Shown here: positions 23,329 through 30,836 of the stretch, piece by piece
How positions within the stretch are numbered: position 1 is the stretch's first letter
Layout of the letters: every line of letters starts with the position of its first letter
Assembly: GCA_026991575.1 (NCBI GenBank)
Contig: JALXBF010000139.1
Span: 1 to 45,352, forward strand
DNA: 45,352 bases
Source: Planctomycetota bacterium
GTDB lineage: Bacteria; Planctomycetota; Planctomycetia; JALXBF01
Direction of reading: 5' to 3'
Program-made: the position numbers and the translations under genes
The notes under the pieces: generated by a model
What the model was told of the DNA's origin: nothing
Database searches by the model: none
The model's input: the letters and a program-made list of their open reading frames with translations, nothing else

Positions 23329-24876
23329 CTACGCGGATCGCGTTTCTTCCCTGCGCCGCCGTTGTTGCTGTTGCTGGCGATGGGCCAGGCGGAGCCGTCG
23401 GATCGGCTTCTGGAGCTTCCGCAGTGCTCTGGCTTCAATCTGGCGAATCCGCTCGCGCGTCACACCAAAGACCAGAGCACACTGTTCGAGTGTCTTTGGT
23501 GGATCGCCCTCAAGGCCGAACCGAAGCCGGATGATCTGGGCTTCGCGGGGCGTCAACTGGCGCAGCACCTGGGCGACCCAGTCGCGGAGCAGGTGACGAT
23601 CAGCCGCTTCGTGTGGATCTTCCACGTTACGGTCCGGGATCAGATCGCCGAAGGCTGTATCGTCGTCGCTGCCAATGGCGCGATCCAGGCTGAGCGGCAC
23701 ACGGGCGGAGCGCATGAGTTGCTCGACGGCTGCTCGATCCAGCCCGCTGGCCCGGGACATCTCCTCGACGGTCGGCGTCCGACCATGCCTCATTTCCAGA
23801 TCGCCTGCCGTGCGCCGCAGGTGCATCAAGTCGCTGGCCAGATGGTTGGGCAGCCGAATCAGCCGGGATTGGTCGGCCAACGCGCGAGTGACCCCCTGGC
23901 GGATCCACCACGTGGCATACGTGCTGAACTTGTGACCTAAACGGTACTCGTACTTGTCAACGGCGCGGAGCAGCCCAGCGTTGCCTTCCTGGATGAGATC
24001 TAGGAAACCGAGGCCCCGGCCACGGTACGCCTTGGCCACGGAGACAACCAGCCGTAGGTTGCGCTCGGCAAGCTCCCGGCGGGCAACCTGCCACTGGTCA
24101 AAGCGGGACTGGATCACGCGCAGCCGGCGGGACAGCGTCTCGGGCGTCTCCTGCAGTTTGCGCATCAGCGCCCGCAGCGTCTCACGCGCTTCCGTGTTGC
24201 TCTTGTCCTTGCGCAGCTTTTCCACCTGCTCCATCATCTCGTCGTAGTAGCCGCGCAACTCGCGCCACAGCATAATGACCTCCGCCGTGCGCAGCGACAA
24301 CTCCTCCAGCAGTCGCATGATCTTCCACCGCAGGCGCAATGCGCGGGCAAACACACGCGGCGAAATCCTGCCCCGGCACCGGCTGATCGACCGATCGAAG
24401 TGGGTACGTGCCCGCTGTAGCAGCCGCTCGAGCGTGGCGATGTGATGGGGCAGACGGCTGCGGATCTGGTGCGCCTGGAGCCTGGCAGTGACGGACGTTT
24501 CCACCGTGCGCTCCAGCGGAACCTCGCCACGCAGCACGCGGACAAAGACCCGGTAGGCCTGCTCCTGCGTGTACGCTGTCATGAACACGCTACGGCGGAA
24601 CCGATACCGGCCCTCTTCCACGCGGCGGGCCAATTCGATCTCCTCTTCGCGCGTCAGCAGCGGCAGCGCGCATGCCTGGCGCAGGTACAAGCCCAGCGGA
24701 TCATCGCGCCCGTTGCCGCCGTCTTCCTGCTCCGAGAAGACACTTGGCCCGAACAGCTCCTCGACGTCACTGCCCACGGTGTCTTCGTAGACCGCCTCCT
24801 GTTGGATTGCCTGGGCAGCCTGTTCCAGGCACAGTTCACGCTCTTCCAGATCCATCAACTCATCAACCATCGACAC
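23329..24876 (-). CDS. sigA: RpoD/SigA-type RNA polymerase sigma factor
   Basis: 515 residues from GTG 24876 (GAGGG six bases upstream); the ATG two codons later (24870) is also possible. Region 1.2 is DDPLGLYLRQACALPLLTREEE (near residue 58). A non-conserved helical insert of about 170 residues follows. Region 2 has LRLVVSVAKAYRGRGLGFLDL, then YATWWIRQGVTRALADQ, which melts and reads the -10 element. Region 3 starts at IRLPNHLASDL. Region 4 has LTPREAQIIRLRFGLEG and TLEQCALVFGVTRERIRQIE, the -35-binding helix-turn-helix. The last residues are an unusual Gln/Arg run. It is likely the housekeeping sigma or a close paralogue. A clear promoter lies over 500 bases upstream, giving a long leader. 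Confidence 0.93.
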   Translation of the reverse strand: MSMVDELMDLEERELCLEQAAQAIQQEAVYEDTVGSDVEELFGPSVFSEQEDGGNGRDDPLGLYLRQACALPLLTREEEIELARRVEEGRYRFRRSVFMTAYTQEQAYRVFVRVLRGEVPLERTVETSVTARLQAHQIRSRLPHHIATLERLLQRARTHFDRSISRCRGRISPRVFARALRLRWKIMRLLEELSLRTAEVIMLWRELRGYYDEMMEQVEKLRKDKSNTEARETLRALMRKLQETPETLSRRLRVIQSRFDQWQVARRELAERNLRLVVSVAKAYRGRGLGFLDLIQEGNAGLLRAVDKYEYRLGHKFSTYATWWIRQGVTRALADQSRLIRLPNHLASDLMHLRRTAGDLEMRHGRTPTVEEMSRASGLDRAAVEQLMRSARVPLSLDRAIGSDDDTAFGDLIPDRNVEDPHEAADRHLLRDWVAQVLRQLTPREAQIIRLRFGLEGDPPKTLEQCALVFGVTRERIRQIEARALRKLQKPIRRLRLAHRQQQQQRRRREETRSA

Positions 24877-25387
24877 TGGACACCCTCGCTACGAGCCCAA
24901 TGGGAACGTCCCGTTGCGCAGCGGCCGCCCGGCGGTGCCAGAGGAACCGACCGCTGCCACATGCCACAGGCACGCACTGCTGAGCCATGCCCGAACGGAG
25001 AGCACGCTGTCGGGGCGCCGATCGGTGAAGGAGGACCACAAGCGGTTGAATCACCCGAAGTGAGCGGCGATCAGCAGGGGGGAGAGAAGCGGTGCCAAAG
25101 GGTGAGCTGACGTCGCGAGCGCAGCTCCAGACTGCAGCGCCTCTGAGACGATGTCCCGCACGACGAAGGCCCTTTCGCAGCACAGTACCACTGCGGCAAC
25201 ACCGCCGCGCGGCACTGAAGCTCAGTTTCGGCCGGACATCCGTACGCACAGCCATCAACGGACGGCTTCCCCCCTTGGCGCGAGCACGGCATACCAACCC
25301 CGTGAACGGGCGATCTCCTTACCCCAGAGCACGCCCCGCTCGCTGTTATCAGGTGGTAATCTCCACACTCCGTCCGTAGGAGTGTCG
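24877..25387 (-). other. Long untranslated leader of the sigma factor gene
   Basis: About 500 bases lie between the promoter near 25400 and the start at 24876. The open frames inside are overlapping and Arg/Cys-rich and do not look like proteins. An inverted repeat at 25365-25385 sits at the very beginning. I recognise no riboswitch class. A leader this long for a sigma gene suggests post-transcriptional control or a second, unseen promoter. Confidence 0.4.
25365..25385 (-). promoter_or_regulatory. CIRCE-like inverted repeat at the sigma factor transcription start
   Basis: ACACTCC (25365-25371), seven bases, GGAGTGT (25379-25385). Counted as ACACTC-N9-GAGTGT it equals the core of the CIRCE element (GCACTC-N9-GAGTGC), the HrcA repressor site, except for the outermost base of each arm. 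The outer CIRCE bases TTA/TAA are not kept. It begins within a few bases of the -10 box, a normal place for a repressor site. Confidence 0.35.
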
Positions 25388-25415
25388 ATTTTACTAAATC
25401 TGACGGCCATGTCAA
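25388..25415 (-). promoter_or_regulatory. Sigma70-type promoter of the sigma factor gene
   Basis: Minus strand: TTGACA (25415-25410), 16-base spacer, TAAAAT (25393-25388). The surrounding 40 bases are clearly AT-richer than the rest of the window. It points at the sigma factor gene; the recJ gene on the same strand ends at 25467, just upstream. Confidence 0.65.
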
Positions 25416-25466
25416 ACGGTTTTTCCCGTCACGGTGGCATCTCCTGCCGCCGCCGTCGCGGTCAAC

Positions 25467-27224
25467 TCAGGCCCGCGCGACAGCCTCCGGCCCGCCGGCC
25501 GCCGGGCGAAAGTCCTGGACTTCCAGCCGCACCGACGTATAGCCCTGGTAGTGGTTCAGGTGGGCGGTGAACACGATGTCGTACCGGTTGCCGGCGACAA
25601 GCTCCTGAGCGCGTTCTGCCATGCCGAACGCAACCGCTCGCAGAGACGCTGAGTGCTGGCGCACGCGGAACATCAGATGACGCTGGTCTTTGCCCACAAT
25701 CCGCGGTTCTTCCAGCAGCTCCACGTCCGTAGCTAACAGCAATGGCCGCCGGTTCCCCTGGCCAAACGGACCCATTGCTTCCAACCACCGCACCGCGCCG
25801 ACGGTCAGCTCCGCCAGGATGACCTCGCTGTCGATGAGCAGCACTTCCTTGAGTTGCTCGGCGTCGAGCGCGGCTTCCGCGTGCGCGTTGAGCGCCTGGC
25901 GAAATTCGGTCAGCAGCTGAGGGCGCAACCGCACCCCTACGGCCGCGGCATGACCGCCGTAGCCGATGAGCCATTCCCGGCATGCTTCCAGCGCCGCACA
26001 CAGGTCGTAGCCCGGGATGGATCGCCCCGAGCCCTGCGCGATCGGTGCGGAGGTTGTTACCAGCACGGTGGGCTTCCAGAACCGGCGGACAAGCCGCGCA
26101 GCGACGATGCCCACGATGCCCGGGTGCCAAGACGGCTTGCCCAGGACGATGGCCCCGCCGGCGGCCAGCTCCGGCTGTTCCCGCACCAGCTCCAACGCTT
26201 CGCGGTAAACCCGGTTCTCCAGGCTCTGCCGCTGCCCGTTGAGCCGATCCAGGTGAGCGGCCAGCTCTTCGGCCCGCGCGGTGCTGCGGGTCATCAGCAA
26301 TTCGACCGCGTGCCGAGCATGCCCGAGCCGTCCGACGGCATTCAGCCGCGGCGCGATGCGGTAAGCAACCGCTTCGGCCGGCAGGTCATGGTCGCGGTCC
26401 ACGCCTGCCAACCGCATCAGTTCAGCCAGTCCGATCGGGGGGGCTTTGCGCAACGCCTTCAGGCCGTAGTGCACCAGGACGCGGTTCTCACCTTGCAGCG
26501 GCACGACGTCGGCCACGGTAGCGATCGCAGCCAGCAACAGGCAATCCCTCAAGTACTCCCGGTAACGCGGCGGCAGACGCCGCTGGCCAGTGAGGCGGCG
26601 GGCGATGGCCCAGGCCAGCTTCAGCGCTACGCCGGCGCCGCACAGAGACGCGCACGCGGCGCTGGAGCCGTTCAAACGGGGATGTACCACCGCGTCCGCA
26701 GCGGGCAATTCCGGGCCGGGATGGTGGTGGTCCGTCACGATCAGTTCGACGCCAAGCTGCCGTGCCAGATGGGCCTCCTCGACGCTGCGGATGCCACAGT
26801 CGACCGTGACCACCAGGTCGACCCGCCGTTCCGTGCGGAGATGCTCCAGGGCTGCCCGGTTCAGCCCATAGCCTTCCTCGATCCTCTGCGGTATGTAGTA
26901 TTCGACATCCGCTCCAGCCAGCTTCAAACAGCCAACCAGAATTGCGGTCGCGCAAACGCCGTCTGCGTCGTAATCGCCGTAGACACAGATCTTTTTCCCG
27001 GCGCGCACAGCCCGCACGATCCGTTCAGCAGCCTCGTCTGCCCCGGCCAGTTCGTCCGGCTCGGTCAGATCATTCAGCGATGGTGCCAGGAAACGCCGCG
27101 CTTGCTCAGGTTCGCTAACTCCACGCTGCACCAACAGCCGAGCCAGAAACGCCGGGATCCGCAACGCGCGGCTCAGCCGCGCAACTGGCTCGGAACGGAC
27201 CTCCACCAGCCGCCAGACTCTCAT
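25467..27224 (-). CDS. recJ: Single-stranded-DNA-specific exonuclease RecJ
   Basis: 585 residues from the ATG at 27224 (GGGAGC upstream); a start 12 codons earlier lacks a site. DHH-family motifs in order are ICVYGDYDADGVCATAI, VTVDCGIRSVEE and IVTDHHHPGPELPAADAVVHPR, then a DHHA1 region with GSGRSIPGYDL and GYGGHAAAVGVRL, and a C-terminal OB-like part (RPLLLATDVELLEEPRIVGKDQ). The Asp/His cluster binds two metal ions for 5'-3' degradation of single-stranded DNA in recombination and mismatch repair. Length matches the usual 560-600. It is divergent from aroA and ends just upstream of the sigma factor promoter. Confidence 0.95.
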   Translation of the reverse strand: MRVWRLVEVRSEPVARLSRALRIPAFLARLLVQRGVSEPEQARRFLAPSLNDLTEPDELAGADEAAERIVRAVRAGKKICVYGDYDADGVCATAILVGCLKLAGADVEYYIPQRIEEGYGLNRAALEHLRTERRVDLVVTVDCGIRSVEEAHLARQLGVELIVTDHHHPGPELPAADAVVHPRLNGSSAACASLCGAGVALKLAWAIARRLTGQRRLPPRYREYLRDCLLLAAIATVADVVPLQGENRVLVHYGLKALRKAPPIGLAELMRLAGVDRDHDLPAEAVAYRIAPRLNAVGRLGHARHAVELLMTRSTARAEELAAHLDRLNGQRQSLENRVYREALELVREQPELAAGGAIVLGKPSWHPGIVGIVAARLVRRFWKPTVLVTTSAPIAQGSGRSIPGYDLCAALEACREWLIGYGGHAAAVGVRLRPQLLTEFRQALNAHAEAALDAEQLKEVLLIDSEVILAELTVGAVRWLEAMGPFGQGNRRPLLLATDVELLEEPRIVGKDQRHLMFRVRQHSASLRAVAFGMAERAQELVAGNRYDIVFTAHLNHYQGYTSVRLEVQDFRPAAGGPEAVARA

Positions 27225-27399
27225 CAGCGCTCCCTTGCGGTTACACAGCCTCTGTTCCACGATACGGACCTGGCTTGCTCGGGGGAAGAGTCCCGCGGAC
27301 GCGCCCCGCGACTACGGCTGTGCGCCGCTCGGTGCTGTCCCTGCCCCGCTCCGGATCCCTATGCTTATCTGAGGCGCACAGACCGGGGAGCAGGACACG

Positions 27400-28734
27400 G
27401 TGATCGAACTGGCCGATCCGCTTGCAATACCAACGGGCCGCATAGCTCGCGGGATCATCCGACCGCCAGGCTCCAAGAGCATCACCAACCGGGCCCTCGT
27501 GCTGGCCGTGCTGGCGGGCCGGGACTGTCGGCTGATCGGCCCGCTGAGCTCCGAGGACACACACGTCATGGTCGAAGCCTGGCGCGCGGTCGGAGTCAAA
27601 ATCGACACGAGCGACCCTGGCTGCTGGATGGTGCAGCCACAGCGGTTCGTGCCGGACGGTGACCAGGAACTCTACGTGGCCAACTCCGGCACAACGGTGC
27701 GTTTCCTGACCGCTGCCCTGGCGACCCTGCAACAGGGGAGCTTTCGGGTGTATGGCGTTGAGCGGATGCATCAGCGACCGATTGGCCCGCTGGTTACAGC
27801 GCTTCGCCAACTCGGTGCCGCCATTGAATATGAGCAAGCCGAAGGTTATCCCCCGCTGGTCATCCGGCCGCGCGGCCTCCGAGGTGGCACGGTGACGATT
27901 AGCGGCAGTGAAAGCAGCCAGTTCGTCAGCGGTCTGCTCATGGCGGCAACACGTGCCGACGGGCCCGTCGAAATCGAACTTACCGGACCAGTCGTGTCGG
28001 CGCCGTTCGTGGAGCTGACCGTTCGCATGCTCAGCCAGTTTGGGGCCGAGGTCGAAGCGAGCTGGTACGTGCCGCTGGCGGAAAGCGAACGAGTGCCGCC
28101 GGGCAGGGCGGTGGCCCGGTTCCGGGTGCGGCCCGGCCTGGCCGGGGTTGCCGAGTACGAGATCGAGCCCGATGCGACAGCGGCGTCCTACTTCTGGGCT
28201 GCGGCCGCGCTCACAGGGGGCGACGTCCTGGTTGACGGCCTTGCCCGTGACCGATCGCTCCAGGGGGACGTTGCTTTCGTGGACGTGCTCCGCGACATGG
28301 GGGCCACAGTTCGCCAGGAAGGCAGCGGCATTCGTGTGCAGGGGGGAGCACTACACGCTGTCGACGTGAATCTGTCGGCCATCAGTGACACGACGCCGAC
28401 ATTTGCCGTGCTCGCGGCGTTTGCCGAGGGCGTCAGCCGCATTCGAGGGGTGCGGCACATCCGGCTGCAAGAAACGGACCGGATTTCGGCGATTGCCTCG
28501 GAGCTGCGACGGATTGGCGGGAAAGTACAAGAGCACGACGACGGACTGACGATCTACGGCCCCTGCCCCCTCCGCGGGGCCACCATCCAGACCTACCGTG
28601 ACCACCGGATCGCGATGGCCTTCGCGCTGGCCGGCCTGCGGGTACCCAACATACGTATCGCCAACCCCGGCTGCACGGCCAAGACCTACCCCAGTTATTG
28701 GACCGATCTGTTTGCGCTTCTCCAGCCTGCCTAG
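27400..28734 (+). CDS. aroA: 3-phosphoshikimate 1-carboxyvinyltransferase (EPSP synthase)
   Basis: 444 residues from GTG 27400 with GGGGAGCAGGACAC upstream. Motifs are PPGSKSITNRALVLA (shikimate-3-phosphate binding), VANSGTTVRFLTAAL, SSQFVSGLLMAA, EIEPDATAASYFWAAAAL, IRLQETDRISAIASELRRIGG and YRDHRIAMAFALAGL. All positions expected for an active enzyme (Lys of GSKS, Arg of NRA, Asp of SDTTPT, Glu/Arg of QETDR, Arg of DHR) are present. It catalyses PEP transfer to shikimate 3-phosphate, the sixth step of the shikimate pathway. It stands alone and is divergent from recJ. Confidence 0.97.
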   Translation: MIELADPLAIPTGRIARGIIRPPGSKSITNRALVLAVLAGRDCRLIGPLSSEDTHVMVEAWRAVGVKIDTSDPGCWMVQPQRFVPDGDQELYVANSGTTVRFLTAALATLQQGSFRVYGVERMHQRPIGPLVTALRQLGAAIEYEQAEGYPPLVIRPRGLRGGTVTISGSESSQFVSGLLMAATRADGPVEIELTGPVVSAPFVELTVRMLSQFGAEVEASWYVPLAESERVPPGRAVARFRVRPGLAGVAEYEIEPDATAASYFWAAAALTGGDVLVDGLARDRSLQGDVAFVDVLRDMGATVRQEGSGIRVQGGALHAVDVNLSAISDTTPTFAVLAAFAEGVSRIRGVRHIRLQETDRISAIASELRRIGGKVQEHDDGLTIYGPCPLRGATIQTYRDHRIAMAFALAGLRVPNIRIANPGCTAKTYPSYWTDLFALLQPA

Positions 28735-28756
28735 CACACCGCCGTGGTTACGCTGC

Positions 28757-30517
28757 CTAGGGGGAGCTCAATCGCTCGATCCACACGAAATAGGCCCCGT
28801 GCTCGGATCCGTCAGGCCGGGTCAGCCAGGTGGTGAGTTCACACGGGCCCTGGGGTAGTTCCAGCTCGAACGTGGCTGCCACCTCAGATCGGTCCATTGC
28901 CTTCTCTACCTCTTGCCCAGCGATCTTGATGCGGGCACGCACCCGGTCCGCCGGGCGGTTCAGCACGCGTGGCCACCGGTAGAGCGAAATCCGATAGCGT
29001 CCTGCCCGGCGCACGTACAGTGTCCAGTAACCATTGCCGCCGGCATCCTGCTCGACATGCCGCTGATTCCACGGGCAGTCCTTGATAGCCAGGCAGTGCC
29101 AGTCGTGGGCCGTCAGCCGGGTCGGGTTCTCCGCGTCAGATCCGACGTGGATCCGGACGTACTTACGAAACACCGGCGTCAGGCTTCGCCACCAACGCTC
29201 GTACGCCGCTTGTAAGCCGGCGACCACGTGCGGATGTTCGGACGCCACGTCCCGCCTCTGACCAGGATCACGCCGGATGTCATACAACGCGCTGCCATTC
29301 ACCAGACGCCAGCGGTCGGTCATGACCACGTAGTTACGCCCTTTCTCAGGGAACTGGATCCGTTGCGAGTGGACAATGAGCACGCGATCCCGGAGCGCCT
29401 GCCGGTCCCCGTACAGGATCGCTCGCAGTGAGGTGCCATCCAGCGGTGGGCCGGCTGGCTTGGTGAGATCGCAGAGGTCGATGAGCGTGGGCAGGACGTC
29501 GATGTGGGCCGTTAGCTGATCGACGTCGCGGCCGCCAACCAGCCCCCCGTCGGGCCAGTGAATGAAAAACGGCACACGATGACCCCCCTCGTAGACGGAT
29601 CCCTTCCGGCCGCGCATCCCGGCGTTAAATCCCTTCATCATGCGCCGCTGGGGCTGCCACCCGGCAGAAGTGCCGTTGTCCGTGGTGAAGATGAGGATGG
29701 TTTTCCGTGCCAGGTTAAGCTCTTCTAGCAGCAGACGCAGCTTGCCAATGTTCTCGTCGATGTTTGTGATCATGCCGTAGAACGCAGCCATCGGGGCCGG
29801 GACGCCCTTCTTCGTGTAACGCTCGGCGTACGCAACCGGAACACGGTACGGTGCGTGGGGAGCATTCGTGGCGATGTAGACGAAAAAGGGGCGGTTCCTG
29901 TTTGTGCGAATGAAGGCCATCGCCTCGCGGAACCAGACGTCCGTGCAGTAGCCTTCCATGCGCAGTACTTTGCCGTTTTTCCAGTAATGGTCGTCGAAAT
30001 AGTCGTTGCCCCACCAGTCGGGCGTCTGGCCGATACCGCCACCACCGTGTCGCACTACGTGGTCGAAGCCCTGGTCTTCAGCTCGTAGCGGGTAGTTGTC
30101 CCCCAGATGCCACTTGCCAAACATGGCTGTTCGATAGCCGTTGGCCCGAAACACCTCGGCCATCGTCACCTCGCGGGCGTCCATCAGCGACCTTCCCATG
30201 ACCGTGTGCCACACGCCGGTGCGGCTGCTGTAGCGGCCGGTCATCAGAGCCGCTCGCGTCGGCGAGCAGGTCGGATCGACGTGGTAGTTCGTCAACCGAA
30301 CACTGTCGGCGTAGAGCCGATCGAGATTAGGCGTTTCAATGATCGGATTGCCGTGGGCTGCGATGTCGCCATAGCCCTGGTCATCGGTAATGATCAGGAT
30401 AACGTTGGGACGGTCCGCACCGTTGGCGGTCCGTTCACAGACGGTGCCCACGGACCAAACGGTGACGACCACCAGAGCGGAGAGGGCAACGTGCCCGGGG
30501 CTACCACTTGCGTACAT
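28757..30517 (-). CDS. Secreted type I sulfatase
   Basis: 586 residues from the ATG at 30517 (GAGGACAGTGACG upstream). A signal peptide (VALSALVVVTVWSVGTVC) precedes RPNVILIITDDQGYGDIAAHGNP, where the Asp pair binds calcium. The formylglycine motif is CSPTRAALMTGR (Cys that must be converted by a formylglycine-generating enzyme), followed by YRTAMFGKWHLG and later TDNGTSAG and KGSVYEGGHRVPFFIHWPDG. The sulfatase domain takes about 430 residues. The C-terminal 120 residues look like a separate beta domain (WTLYVRRAGRYRISLYRWP), possibly for carbohydrate recognition. Planctomycetes encode many such enzymes for sulfated polysaccharides; the exact substrate is unknown. Confidence 0.93.
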   Translation of the reverse strand: MYASGSPGHVALSALVVVTVWSVGTVCERTANGADRPNVILIITDDQGYGDIAAHGNPIIETPNLDRLYADSVRLTNYHVDPTCSPTRAALMTGRYSSRTGVWHTVMGRSLMDAREVTMAEVFRANGYRTAMFGKWHLGDNYPLRAEDQGFDHVVRHGGGGIGQTPDWWGNDYFDDHYWKNGKVLRMEGYCTDVWFREAMAFIRTNRNRPFFVYIATNAPHAPYRVPVAYAERYTKKGVPAPMAAFYGMITNIDENIGKLRLLLEELNLARKTILIFTTDNGTSAGWQPQRRMMKGFNAGMRGRKGSVYEGGHRVPFFIHWPDGGLVGGRDVDQLTAHIDVLPTLIDLCDLTKPAGPPLDGTSLRAILYGDRQALRDRVLIVHSQRIQFPEKGRNYVVMTDRWRLVNGSALYDIRRDPGQRRDVASEHPHVVAGLQAAYERWWRSLTPVFRKYVRIHVGSDAENPTRLTAHDWHCLAIKDCPWNQRHVEQDAGGNGYWTLYVRRAGRYRISLYRWPRVLNRPADRVRARIKIAGQEVEKAMDRSEVAATFELELPQGPCELTTWLTRPDGSEHGAYFVWIERLSSP

Positions 30518-30836
30518 CGTCACTGTCCTCACCTGTTCGTTTCAGCTGGAGGCTAAGCATCATAGCCGGTTCCGACTGGTTCGGCGGGCCACGCTGGTGG
30601 GCAAAGCTGGCCGGCACTGCGTCAGGACGAGCAGTTACGTGACGCGATCGACTGACTTCTCCGGCAGGCGACAGCAAGCGGTTCGCTGTCCGGTCCCGGT
30701 TCCTGCCTCCCGGCTGGCGGTCGCGCGCCCCTTGGCATGCAATCCCCCACCCGGGAACCGGAACCAGATGCTAGGGCGGCAGGTGGTTCTGACGCGGGCT
30801 CTGTAGCGCGGGCGTCCGTGCGAGCGAATAAGTTGG
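30518..30836. other. Gap between sulfatase and hybrid kinase genes
   Basis: About 320 bases without a gene. The only readable element is TATGAT on the minus strand at 30564-30559, 42 bases before the sulfatase start, a good -10 without a recognisable -35. A GC-rich imperfect inverted repeat (CGGTTCC with GGAACCG) lies in the middle. Confidence 0.35.

Noticed and set aside
25854-27662. 602-residue open frame antisense to recJ
   Set aside because: It is a shadow of recJ in GC-rich DNA: no ribosome site, no family motif, unusually rich in Gln, Arg, Pro and His.
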